From NCBI RefSeq assembly GCF_014904745.1, contig NZ_JACZCS010000008.1, positions 62,001 to 126,000 of the forward strand: a stretch of 64,000 bases of DNA. Reading direction: 5' to 3'. This DNA comes from Oricola nitratireducens (GTDB taxonomy: Bacteria > Pseudomonadota > Alphaproteobacteria > Rhizobiales > Rhizobiaceae). Under the pieces are notes generated by a model, which searched no databases, was not told the DNA's origin, and saw nothing but the letters and a program-made list of their open reading frames with translations. Positions 46,651 to 55,136 of this stretch are shown piece after piece; positions within the stretch are counted from its first letter, which is position 1; every line of letters begins with the position of its first letter. The position numbers and the translations under genes were made by a program.

Positions 46651-46675
46651 CGGCGCCAGAAGGCGCCGTTTTTTT
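46651..46675 (+). terminator. Rho-independent terminator after glmM
   Basis: A CGGCGCC stem with an AGAA loop is followed by seven Ts, 27 bases after the glmM stop. Confidence 0.92.
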
Positions 46676-46723
46676 ATTAAAACTGTATGCGTTAAGGCTA
46701 ATAAACACGGTAAAAGAACAGGG

Positions 46724-46738
46724 TTAAGTGCGTTTTAA
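46724..46738. promoter_or_regulatory. CtrA-type site before the first outer-membrane gene
   Basis: A perfect TTAA-N7-TTAA motif followed by CC lies 79 bp before the start of the following outer-membrane gene. It is the same pattern and distance class as before pal and the second outer-membrane gene. Confidence 0.55.
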
Positions 46739-46816
46739 CCTTTCCTATCCAATATCCCGACCGAGGGTTTTGAGGGCCCTGTATTGAGTTTTTGGGCTGT
46801 TGGAAGGATCAAACCA

Positions 46817-47677
46817 ATGAAGACTGCAGCGAAATATCTGCTTGGTGGCATTGCGCTTGCGATGACGGGCGCCGCGCCGGCCATGGCGGCCGATATCATG
46901 GAGCCGCCGGTGATCGAAGCGCCGATGTACCAGGCGCCCGAAGTCATGCCCGCTGCAGTCTCCGGCTGGTATCTGCGCGGGGACGTCGGCTATGCCTGGC
47001 ACAAGTTCAAAACCGGCGAATACGGAATTGCCGCAGCCGGTCCGGTCCTTCTGACCAATTCGATTTCCGAGACCAGCTTCCGCGGTTCCTATACGATCGG
47101 CGGCGGCGTCGGATACCAGGTCAACCATTATCTGCGCGGCGACCTGACGCTCGACTATTGGGGTAACGGCGAGTTCACCGGCTACACCACCGGGTCCTGC
47201 GGCGTCGCGGCGGCTTGTACCTCGACCGACATCGCGAAATTCACCGCGCTTACGCTGATGGCGAACGCCTATGTGGACTTCGGCACCTATGGCCGCTTCA
47301 CACCTTATGTCGGCGGCGGCATCGGCGGATCCCATGTCCATTGGGGCACGCTCGCCAACACGGCCTGCGAAACCGGCAACCCGACCAACTGCGACCCGAC
47401 CGTGTGGCACGGCGGCGCCTATGACTGGCGCTTCGCCTACGCGATCATGGCCGGCGTTTCTGTCGACGTGACCTGCAACATGGCCGCCGATTTCGGCTAC
47501 AAGTACCAGCGCATCACGAGCGGCGAGATGTTCGGTATTGTCGGCAACACCGGTTACGGACATGACGGCGGCATTTCGAGCCATCAGGTCAAGGCCGGCC
47601 TGCGCTACAAATTCGGCGGATGCCCGCAGCCGACCCAGGTCGTCTACCAGCCGGAACCGCTGCCGGTTTACAAGTAA
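46817..47677 (+). CDS. Outer-membrane beta-barrel protein (Omp25/31-like)
   Basis: A 286-residue protein. A signal peptide (YLLGGIALAMTGAAPAMA) is followed by alternating aromatic strands such as GWYLRGDVGYAWHKF, YTIGGGVGYQVNHYLRGDL and FTPYVGGGIGGSHVHWG, ending with KAGLRYKF. This is the 8-stranded barrel pattern of rhizobial small outer-membrane proteins. Four cysteines occur in loop regions (SCGVAAAC and ACETGNPTNC), an uncommon trait that suggests disulfides. It lies between a glmM terminator and its own terminator, so it is monocistronic, with a CtrA-type site upstream. Confidence 0.85.
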   Translation: MKTAAKYLLGGIALAMTGAAPAMAADIMEPPVIEAPMYQAPEVMPAAVSGWYLRGDVGYAWHKFKTGEYGIAAAGPVLLTNSISETSFRGSYTIGGGVGYQVNHYLRGDLTLDYWGNGEFTGYTTGSCGVAAACTSTDIAKFTALTLMANAYVDFGTYGRFTPYVGGGIGGSHVHWGTLANTACETGNPTNCDPTVWHGGAYDWRFAYAIMAGVSVDVTCNMAADFGYKYQRITSGEMFGIVGNTGYGHDGGISSHQVKAGLRYKFGGCPQPTQVVYQPEPLPVYK

Positions 47678-47700
47678 AACCGGACAAAATCCGACTTCAA

Positions 47701-47730
47701 AGCCCGGCTGCGAAAGCAGCCGGGCTTTTT
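47701..47730 (+). terminator. Rho-independent terminator after the first outer-membrane gene
   Basis: A perfect 11-bp stem (AGCCCGGCTGC) with a GAAA tetraloop is followed by five Ts, 23 bases after the stop. Confidence 0.95.
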
Positions 47731-47763
47731 GTTTGCGCCCAAAACCACGGTTAAGAAACATGC

Positions 47764-47778
47764 TTAACCACGGCTTAA
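47764..47778. promoter_or_regulatory. CtrA-type site before the second outer-membrane gene
   Basis: A perfect TTAA-N7-TTAA motif followed by CCC lies 83 bp before the gene. Another TTAA half-site lies nine bases in front of the first half (47751), so three half-sites are clustered. Confidence 0.55.
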
Positions 47779-47860
47779 CCCTTATCCTTAATAGTGCGTG
47801 AAGACGGCAGAGAGCGGATGCGAATCCGACCGATCCCGGTCAACGCGAGAGAGTTGAGCC

Positions 47861-48823
47861 ATGACGAGAATGATGAAAAGGATTTGGGCGCTTGGGTTTG
47901 TCTCGCTGTGCCTGCTGGTATCGCAGGCAAGCGCCTCTGACCTGGACGGCGTGGTCTTCACCGACGACGCGAACTTCGCCAGACCCGCCGAACTGGGCTC
48001 GGGCTGGTATATCCGCGGCGATATCGGCCTGAACTTCAATGGCGTGCAGGATGTCAGCATCAACGGCAATCCGGCGGCCGGCCTGTACATGAACAACAAC
48101 TACACCGACAAGATTCATTTCGACGCCGGCGTCGGTTACCGCTTCAACAACTATCTGCGCGTGGACGCTGGCATCGGCCGGCTCGCGGGAACGGACTACT
48201 CTACCTCGCAGCTGATGTACGAGGCCGGGACGGAGCCAGTTGGCACACCCGCAAGTCTCGTTGTGCAACCCGGCGACGCCAATCCGTGTAATGGCTGGGG
48301 CACGTTTGTCGACACGACGTCCGGCGTCGAATCGATCGGCCCGGATTTCATCACCAACTGCGTCGACAAGGACAAGGTCGAGTATGACACGACCTATATC
48401 ATGGCCAATGTCTATGCCGATCTTCCCAAATTCTACGGCTTCGTCCCGTTTGTCGGCGCCGGCGTCGGCATCGGGCGGCTTGCCTGGCGCGAAGAAATCG
48501 ATTCCATCGAGTGTACTCCGCGCGCCGCCGACGTGCGCGTCGAGGGTTGCCGCGCCTATGGCGTTGGCGACCAGCCGGCGGCCAACGCTCCCTATACGCA
48601 GCCGGGCACGGTCAGCGAGGGCGTCGATTACCGGCTAGGCTTCGCCTTAACCGCGGGCATCGGCTACAACATCAACGAGAACCTGACCCTCGAAATGGCC
48701 TATCGCTACATGAACTTCGGCGCGACGCTGCTGTCGCAGAACGGCTCGACGGGCTCCGGCCTGGCCTCCAGCGGTTACGGCACGCATCAGGTCAATCTCG
48801 GTCTGCGCTACGCGATCTGGTAA
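47861..48823 (+). CDS. Outer-membrane beta-barrel protein
   Basis: A 320-residue protein with a signal peptide (IWALGFVSLCLLVSQASA). Barrel strands resemble those of the preceding gene: GWYIRGDIGLNFNGV, FDAGVGYRFNNYLRVDAGIG, GFVPFVGAGVGIGRLAW, and a C-terminal HQVNLGLRYAIW ending in an aromatic residue, the usual outer-membrane sorting signal. Cysteines in the loops (CNGW, ITNCVDKDK, IECTPR, EGCRAY) may form disulfides. The two barrel genes are probably an old duplication, each with its own promoter and terminator. Confidence 0.83.
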   Translation: MTRMMKRIWALGFVSLCLLVSQASASDLDGVVFTDDANFARPAELGSGWYIRGDIGLNFNGVQDVSINGNPAAGLYMNNNYTDKIHFDAGVGYRFNNYLRVDAGIGRLAGTDYSTSQLMYEAGTEPVGTPASLVVQPGDANPCNGWGTFVDTTSGVESIGPDFITNCVDKDKVEYDTTYIMANVYADLPKFYGFVPFVGAGVGIGRLAWREEIDSIECTPRAADVRVEGCRAYGVGDQPAANAPYTQPGTVSEGVDYRLGFALTAGIGYNINENLTLEMAYRYMNFGATLLSQNGSTGSGLASSGYGTHQVNLGLRYAIW

Positions 48824-48849
48824 CAACCGCTTCACGGTGGGAACGGGAG

Positions 48850-48871
48850 AGGCTGCTTCGGCGGCCTTTTT
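48850..48871 (+). terminator. Rho-independent terminator after the second outer-membrane gene
   Basis: An AGGCTGC/GCGGCCT stem (one T-G pair) with a TTCG loop is followed by five Ts. Confidence 0.9.
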
Positions 48872-48944
48872 CGTTTGCGCCGATTAATTTGACGCGCATC
48901 GACAAGAAATCGTCTTGACCGCGACGCATCAAGGGGATAACGCC

Positions 48945-48997
48945 GCACGTGGGACACCTCTCCCCAACGAGAGGCTACTATCTGGAAGGATAGAACC
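48945..48997 (+). promoter_or_regulatory. serC leader RNA motif
   Basis: Just before serC two small hairpins form: CCTCTC/GAGAGG (48957-48974) and CTATC/GATAG (48978-48993), the latter carrying the ribosome-binding site (GGAAGGA) in its loop. This matches the serC RNA motif described upstream of serC in alphaproteobacteria (Corbino and colleagues, from memory; Rfam serC). It may control serC translation. The ligand, if any, is not known. Confidence 0.75.
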
Positions 48998-50176
<1,179 letters not shown>

Positions 50177-50186
50177 CCCGATTTCC

Positions 50187-50205
50187 GGGCGGCCGCCGGC
50201 CGCCC
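50187..50205 (+). terminator. Possible attenuating hairpin between serC and serA
   Basis: A GGGCGGC/GCCGCCC stem with a five-base loop is followed by TCTTT, so it is weak as a terminator. It may set the serC to serA ratio. Confidence 0.4.
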
Positions 50206-50242
50206 TCTTTCCCCGCATTCATATCCATCGAAGGAGGCCTTC

Positions 50243-51838
50243 ATGGCACCGCGCGTACTCGTATCGGACAAGCTGTCCGAAACCGCCGTTCAAATCTTCC
50301 GCGATCGCGGCATCGACGTCGATTTCCAGCCGGATGTCGGCAAGGACAAGGAAAAGCTGCTTGAAATCATCGGCCAGTATGACGGCCTGGCGATCCGTTC
50401 GGCGACCAAAGCCACCGAGAAACTGATCGAAGCCGCGACCAATCTCAAGGTCATCGGTCGCGCCGGCATCGGCGTCGACAATGTCGACATCCCGGCCGCC
50501 TCGCGGCGCGGCATCATTGTGATGAACACGCCCTTCGGCAATTCGATCACGACCGCCGAACATGCGATCGCGATGCTCTTCGCCGTCGCACGCCAGCTGC
50601 CCGAGGCCGACACCTCGACGCGGGCCGGCAAGTGGGAGAAGTCGAAATTCATGGGCGTCGAGATCACCGGCAAGACGCTGGGTCTCATCGGCTGCGGCAA
50701 TATCGGCTCGATCGTCGCGCAGCGTGCCATCGGCCTGAAAATGCATGTCGTCGCCTACGATCCGTTCCTGTCGCCGGAAAGGGCGCAGGAACTGGGCGTC
50801 GAAAAAGTGGAGCTGGACGAGCTGTTCGCCCGCGCCGACTTCATCACGCTGCACACGCCACTGACCGACAAGACCCGCAACATCATCGACGCCATGGCGA
50901 TCGCCAAGATGAAGAACGGCGTGCGTATCATCAACTGCGCGCGCGGCGGCCTGATCAAGGAAGAAGACCTCGTCGCCGCGCTGAAGAGCGGCAAGGTGGC
51001 GGGCGCCGGCATCGATGTGTTCGAGGTGGAACCGGCCACCAAGAACGAGCTGTTCCACCTGCCGAACGTCGTCTGCACGCCGCATCTGGGCGCCTCGACG
51101 ATGGAAGCGCAGGAAAATGTCGCGCTGCACATCGCCGAGCAGATGTCGGACTACCTGCTGAAAGGCGCGGTCACCAACGCGATCAACATGCCGTCGATCT
51201 CGGCGGAGGAAGCGCCGCGGCTGAAGCCGTTCGTCAAGCTGGCCGAGGTGCTGGGCGCATTCGTCGGCCAGGTGACCGAGAGCGCGATCAAGGAGGTCGA
51301 AATCCTCTATGATGGCTCGACCGCCGAGATGAACACCAAGGCACTGACCAGCGCGGCGCTTGCCGGGCTGATCCGGCCGCAGGTCGCCGACGTGAACATG
51401 GTTTCCGCGCCGGTGATGGTGAAGGAACGCGGGATCATCGTTTCCGAGGTCAAGCGCGACAAGACCGGCGTGTTCGACGGCTACATCAAGCTGACGGTGA
51501 AGACGGCGAACCAGACGCGCTCCGTCGCCGGCACGGTGTTCTCCGACGGCAAGCCGCGCTTCATCCAGATCAAGGGCATCAATCTCGACGCCGAGATCGG
51601 CCAGCACATGGTCTATACGACCAACAACGACGCGCCGGGCATCATCGGCCTGCTCGGCACCACCTTCGGCAAGCACGGCGTCAACATCGCCAACTTCCAG
51701 CTCGGCCGCAATCGGCCGGGCGGCGACGCCATCGCGCTGCTCTATGTCGACGAGCCGGTCAGCGAGGCGGTGCTGGACGAAGTGCGCGCCTTCCCGGAGA
51801 TCCTGTCGGCCAAACCGCTGGTCTTCGACGTGAACTGA
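50243..51838 (+). CDS. serA: D-3-phosphoglycerate dehydrogenase (long form)
   Basis: A 531-residue enzyme oxidising 3-phosphoglycerate, the committed step of serine synthesis. The NAD-binding GLIGCGNIGSIVAQ lies near residue 150, catalytic Arg/Glu/His positions are in NCARGGLI and CTPHLGAST, the intervening domain is at ~320-450, and the C-terminal ACT domain is at ~455-531 (HMVYTTNNDAPGIIGLLGTT). The ACT domain usually mediates serine feedback. Length matches the type I form. The ATG has GAAGGAGG upstream. Confidence 0.95.
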   Translation: MAPRVLVSDKLSETAVQIFRDRGIDVDFQPDVGKDKEKLLEIIGQYDGLAIRSATKATEKLIEAATNLKVIGRAGIGVDNVDIPAASRRGIIVMNTPFGNSITTAEHAIAMLFAVARQLPEADTSTRAGKWEKSKFMGVEITGKTLGLIGCGNIGSIVAQRAIGLKMHVVAYDPFLSPERAQELGVEKVELDELFARADFITLHTPLTDKTRNIIDAMAIAKMKNGVRIINCARGGLIKEEDLVAALKSGKVAGAGIDVFEVEPATKNELFHLPNVVCTPHLGASTMEAQENVALHIAEQMSDYLLKGAVTNAINMPSISAEEAPRLKPFVKLAEVLGAFVGQVTESAIKEVEILYDGSTAEMNTKALTSAALAGLIRPQVADVNMVSAPVMVKERGIIVSEVKRDKTGVFDGYIKLTVKTANQTRSVAGTVFSDGKPRFIQIKGINLDAEIGQHMVYTTNNDAPGIIGLLGTTFGKHGVNIANFQLGRNRPGGDAIALLYVDEPVSEAVLDEVRAFPEILSAKPLVFDVN

Positions 51839-51842
51839 GGCC

Positions 51843-52047
51843 TGTTGTTATTCACGCCTGAAGGGGCTGCAAACAGCGCCTTTGTGCGCTTCCGGTGCTC
51901 ACGTACCTTTATGTACGCTCCGCTCCGGTTCTCCGAAGGCACTGTTTTCGCCGCCTACAGCCGCGAATCCCAACAGGCCACAGGCTTTGGTGAACGGCAT
52001 TTTGCCTTGGCGGCCTCGAATCCGAACGGTTCGAGGCCGCACTGCGT
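51843..52047. repeat. Non-coding element with inverted repeats after serA
   Basis: The 209 bp between serA and the VOC gene contain a short CGTAC/GTACG inverted repeat around 51901-51916 and a perfect 11-bp inverted repeat (GCGGCCTCGAA) with a nine-base loop at 52010-52040. A plus-strand frame (51845-52390) runs through and into the VOC gene in antisense, with Ser/Arg/Phe-rich composition; it is judged non-coding. The segment resembles recurrent intergenic repeats of rhizobia, but that is memory only. The 52010 hairpin probably ends the VOC transcript. Confidence 0.35.
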
Positions 52048-52446
52048 TTATTTCCTGAATTTCCTGATCGCATCCGCGCTGACGGGCGTGAAAAGATTGA
52101 CCAGTGCGCCGTCGGGATCGCGAAAGAGCAAAGAGCGGTTTCCCCAGGGCAGGGTCTTCGGCTCCTGGACGACATCGTTCAGAACCGGTTTCAGGCGCTC
52201 GTATTCCTTGTCCACGTCGTCGACGAGGAATTCGACGATCGTGCTGCGATTGGCGCCGGGCCGGGTATCGCCGGCCTCGAACATCTGCAAGGTGCGCGTG
52301 CTGCCGATCGCCAGGGTGCAGGAAGGGGTCGCGATTTCGGCGAAATCCTCGCCGAACCATGATGGCGCGAGGCCGGTCACCTGCCCGTAGAATCCGGCCA
52401 GGCGTTGGATGTCTCCTGTAATGATGCGTATCGAGACGAAATTCAT
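52048..52446 (-). CDS. VOC-family protein (glyoxalase/bleomycin-resistance fold)
   Basis: A 132-residue protein with two beta-alpha-beta-beta-beta units. The first is NFVSIRIITGDIQRLAGFYG, with the helix ending near VTGLAPSWF. The second is STIVEFLVDDVDKEYERLKP with the RSLLFRDPDGALVNLFTPV ending. Metal-ligand positions are not clearly conserved, so activity is unknown. A 24-bp palindrome, nearly identical to that before the VOC gene at the left edge, lies 62 bp upstream of the ATG, suggesting control by the same regulator. Confidence 0.83.
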   Translation of the reverse strand: MNFVSIRIITGDIQRLAGFYGQVTGLAPSWFGEDFAEIATPSCTLAIGSTRTLQMFEAGDTRPGANRSTIVEFLVDDVDKEYERLKPVLNDVVQEPKTLPWGNRSLLFRDPDGALVNLFTPVSADAIRKFRK

Positions 52447-52507
52447 TGTAACTTTCCCTTGGCGACGAGCGTTTGTGCGGAGATTCGCGCCGGATCGTAG
52501 CCGAGGC

Positions 52508-52531
52508 CTCCTGACACCCTTCCGTCAGGAG
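52508..52531. promoter_or_regulatory. Palindromic operator candidate upstream of VOC gene (copy 2)
   Basis: CTCCTGAC and GTCAGGAG arms lie around eight bases; 22 of 24 bases match copy 1 at 225-248. No gene ends near this copy, which supports an operator rather than a terminator. No candidate regulator gene is in the window; HTH/WYL (YafY-type) proteins often accompany such VOC genes elsewhere, but this is recalled, not shown. Confidence 0.6.
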
Positions 52532-52535
52532 ACAG

Positions 52536-52559
52536 CCCGCCATGCCATGTCATGGCGGG
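52536..52559. repeat. Second inverted repeat next to the VOC operator
   Basis: A perfect 9-bp inverted repeat (CCCGCCATG) with a six-base spacer lies five bases from the palindrome. Its left flank (GACAGCCC) resembles the terminator at 4436-4463. Function is unclear. Confidence 0.35.
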
Positions 52560-52577
52560 GATGGCTCAAAAGTGATC

Positions 52578-52604
52578 GCCGCCTGCTTCGGCCGGCGGCT
52601 TTTT
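52578..52604. terminator. Hairpin with T-run between VOC and EamA genes
   Basis: A GCCGCC/GGCGGC stem, extended by GC pairs around a TTCG loop, is followed by five Ts on the plus strand and preceded by AAAA. It can end the minus-strand EamA transcript; in the plus direction it has no assigned gene. Confidence 0.5.
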
Positions 52605-52689
52605 CGTGCTATCCTGATGGCACCAATCCGGTTGCTGCCCGGACGCGCCACAATAGGACAAAAAATTTGACCCATCGCGCGGTCCGACG

Positions 52690-53604
52690 TCAGCGGCCGG
52701 ATTTGCTTGTCCGCCCCGCACTTCTCTCGGAAAGCCATATCCCGCCGATGACCAGCGCCAGCGCAATGGCGTGATAGGGATGGAACCGCTCGCCCAGGAT
52801 CGCGATGGCGAGCAGGGTGCCGAACACCGGCACCATGTTGATGAACAGGCTGGCGCGGTTGGGACCGATCAGTTCGACGCCGCGCATATAGAAGACCTGC
52901 GACAGGATCGACGGGAAGATCGCCGTGTAGGCGGCGACCGCGAAACCGGTCATGTCAGGCATGACGCCTCCGCGCGACAATTGTTCCCACACGGCAAACG
53001 GCCAGGACGTCACCATGGCCGAGAACGACATCACGACCATCAATGTCTGCCAGTTGACCGCGGGCTTGTAGCGCAGCGCCACGGTGTAGCCGCCATAGGC
53101 GAGGATGGCGATCAGCATGATCGCATCGCCGCGGTTGATATCGAGGGCGGCGAGGCGCGCGAGGTCGCCGCCGGAGGCGGTGACCGCGACGCCAACGAGA
53201 GACAGCAGAAAGCCGAACACCTGCACCGGCCCGACGCGCATGCCGAAAAGCGCGAAATTGGCGATGAAGATCACCATCGGCATGCCGGACTGCTCGATCG
53301 TGACATTGATCGCCGAGGTGTGCTGCAAAGCCGAATAGAGGGCGAGGTTGAACAGCGAAAAGCCTGCCGCGCCGAGCGCGAGCATGACCGGCAGGCTTCT
53401 GCGCGCCCGCGGCCATTCCTTCTTCAGATGCGGGAAGCCGATCGCCAGGATGACGACAAAGGCCATTGTCCAGCGCACGGCGGTCAGCGTCATTGGCGGG
53501 ATGTGGCCGACCGCAAGCTTGCCGGCGACGGCATTACCGCCCCAGAACAGGGCTGTGGCCGTCAGCAGGAGATAGGCGGCGCGGCTTGCGGAAGGGGCGG
53601 CCAT
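52690..53604 (-). CDS. DMT-superfamily (EamA) transporter
   Basis: A 304-residue membrane protein with ten predicted helices in two EamA repeats (LLLTATALFWGGNAVAGKL and VMLALGAAGFSLFNLALYSAL in the first; PSILSQVFYMRGVELIGPNR and FGTLLAIAILGERFHPYHAI in the second). It probably exports a small metabolite. The chosen ATG starts directly before the first helix; upstream frame is non-coding. It is divergent from purA across 192 bp. Confidence 0.85.
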   Translation of the reverse strand: MAAPSASRAAYLLLTATALFWGGNAVAGKLAVGHIPPMTLTAVRWTMAFVVILAIGFPHLKKEWPRARRSLPVMLALGAAGFSLFNLALYSALQHTSAINVTIEQSGMPMVIFIANFALFGMRVGPVQVFGFLLSLVGVAVTASGGDLARLAALDINRGDAIMLIAILAYGGYTVALRYKPAVNWQTLMVVMSFSAMVTSWPFAVWEQLSRGGVMPDMTGFAVAAYTAIFPSILSQVFYMRGVELIGPNRASLFINMVPVFGTLLAIAILGERFHPYHAIALALVIGGIWLSERSAGRTSKSGR

Positions 53605-53796
53605 GCGGGGTATCCGTGAAGGGAAGGGGCAGGCGTGTGCTAAACGAAAGGGCACGGGAGGTAAACAAGGGCGCCGGAGCCGTATTTCAATGTTTTTTAT
53701 GCGGATAGAGGTTTTGGGCGAATTGCCTATCGCGCTTTCGCGGGTCAACGTCTAAAACGCCGCGGGTTTGACACAATAATTCGGGATTGAAGCGAA

Positions 53797-55095
53797 ATGA
53801 CCAATGTGGTGGTGATCGGCAGCCAGTGGGGCGACGAGGGCAAGGGCAAGATTGTCGACTGGCTCTCCGAGCGCGCCGACGTGGTCGTGCGCTTCCAGGG
53901 CGGCCACAATGCCGGCCACACGCTGGTCATCGACGGGATCAGCTACAAGCTGTCGCTGCTTCCTTCCGGCGTCGTGCGCGAGGGCAAGTTCTCCGTCATC
54001 GGCAATGGCGTCGTTTTCGATCCGCACGCCTTCGTGGCGGAACTCGGCAGGCTGGCCGATCAGGGCGTCATCGTCGGGCCGGACCGGCTGCGCATCGCCG
54101 AGAACACCGCGCTTATCCTGTCGGTTCACCGCGAACTCGACGGCATCCGCGAGGACGCGGCGTCGAATTCCGGCACCAAGATCGGCACGACGCGGCGCGG
54201 CATCGGCCCCGCCTACGAGGACAAGGTCGGACGGCGCGCCATCCGCGTCATGGACCTCAAGAACATGGACACGCTGCCGGCCAAGGTCGACCGGTTGCTG
54301 ACGCATCACAACGCGCTTCGCCGCGGACTCGGCTACGACGAGGTGGCGCACGAGACCCTCATGGAGGAACTGCGCTCGGTCGCCGACACGATCATTCCCT
54401 ATATCGATCGCGTCTGGAAAATCCTCGACGACTATCGCCGCCGCGGCGCGCGCATCTTGTTCGAGGGCGCGCAGGGCACGCTGCTCGACATCGATCACGG
54501 CACCTATCCGTTCGTGACCTCCTCGAACACCACCGCCGGCCAGGCCGCGACGGGTTCCGGCATGGGTCCCGGCAGCGTCGGCTATGTGCTCGGCATCACC
54601 AAGGCCTATACGACGCGCGTCGGCGAGGGGCCGTTCCCGACCGAACAGGACAATGAGGTCGGCCAGTTTCTCGGCGAGAAGGGCCACGAATTCGGCACGG
54701 TGACCGGGCGCAAAAGGCGCTGCGGCTGGTTCGACGCGGTGCTGGTGCGCCAGGCGGTGGCGATCAACGGGATCACCGGCATTGCGCTGACCAAGCTCGA
54801 CGTGCTCGACGGACTGGACGAAATCAAGATCTGCGTCGGTTACAAGCTCGACGGCGAGGAGATCGATTATCTTCCGGCCAGCCAGGGCGCGCAGGCGCGC
54901 GTCGAGCCCATCTACGAGACCGTGGAAGGCTGGAAGGCGACGACCGCGGGCGCGCGGACATGGAACGATCTGCCCGCCCAGGCGGTGAAATATGTTCGCC
55001 ACATCGAGGAATTGATCGGGGCGCCGGTGGCGTTGCTGTCGACGAGCCCCGAGCGTGATGACACGATACTTGTGACCGACCCTTTTCAAGACTAG
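53797..55095 (+). CDS. purA: Adenylosuccinate synthetase
   Basis: A 432-residue enzyme joining IMP and aspartate with GTP in AMP synthesis. The catalytic loop [11 protein letters not shown] is at residues 8-18, GGHNAGHT near 38, and [15 protein letters not shown] near 130. Full length and conserved throughout. It is followed after 41 bp by a hypothetical transmembrane protein and probably cotranscribed with it. Confidence 0.96.
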   Translation: MTNVVVIGSQWGDEGKGKIVDWLSERADVVVRFQGGHNAGHTLVIDGISYKLSLLPSGVVREGKFSVIGNGVVFDPHAFVAELGRLADQGVIVGPDRLRIAENTALILSVHRELDGIREDAASNSGTKIGTTRRGIGPAYEDKVGRRAIRVMDLKNMDTLPAKVDRLLTHHNALRRGLGYDEVAHETLMEELRSVADTIIPYIDRVWKILDDYRRRGARILFEGAQGTLLDIDHGTYPFVTSSNTTAGQAATGSGMGPGSVGYVLGITKAYTTRVGEGPFPTEQDNEVGQFLGEKGHEFGTVTGRKRRCGWFDAVLVRQAVAINGITGIALTKLDVLDGLDEIKICVGYKLDGEEIDYLPASQGAQARVEPIYETVEGWKATTAGARTWNDLPAQAVKYVRHIEELIGAPVALLSTSPERDDTILVTDPFQD

Positions 55096-55136
55096 GTTAC
55101 GGGACATAAGAAGAAACCGCACAACGGATTGAATAC

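Noticed and set aside
51845-52390. A 181-codon plus-strand frame after serA
   Set aside because: It overlaps the VOC gene in antisense, is Arg/Ser-rich and lacks a ribosome site. The minus-strand VOC frame has a clear fold pattern.
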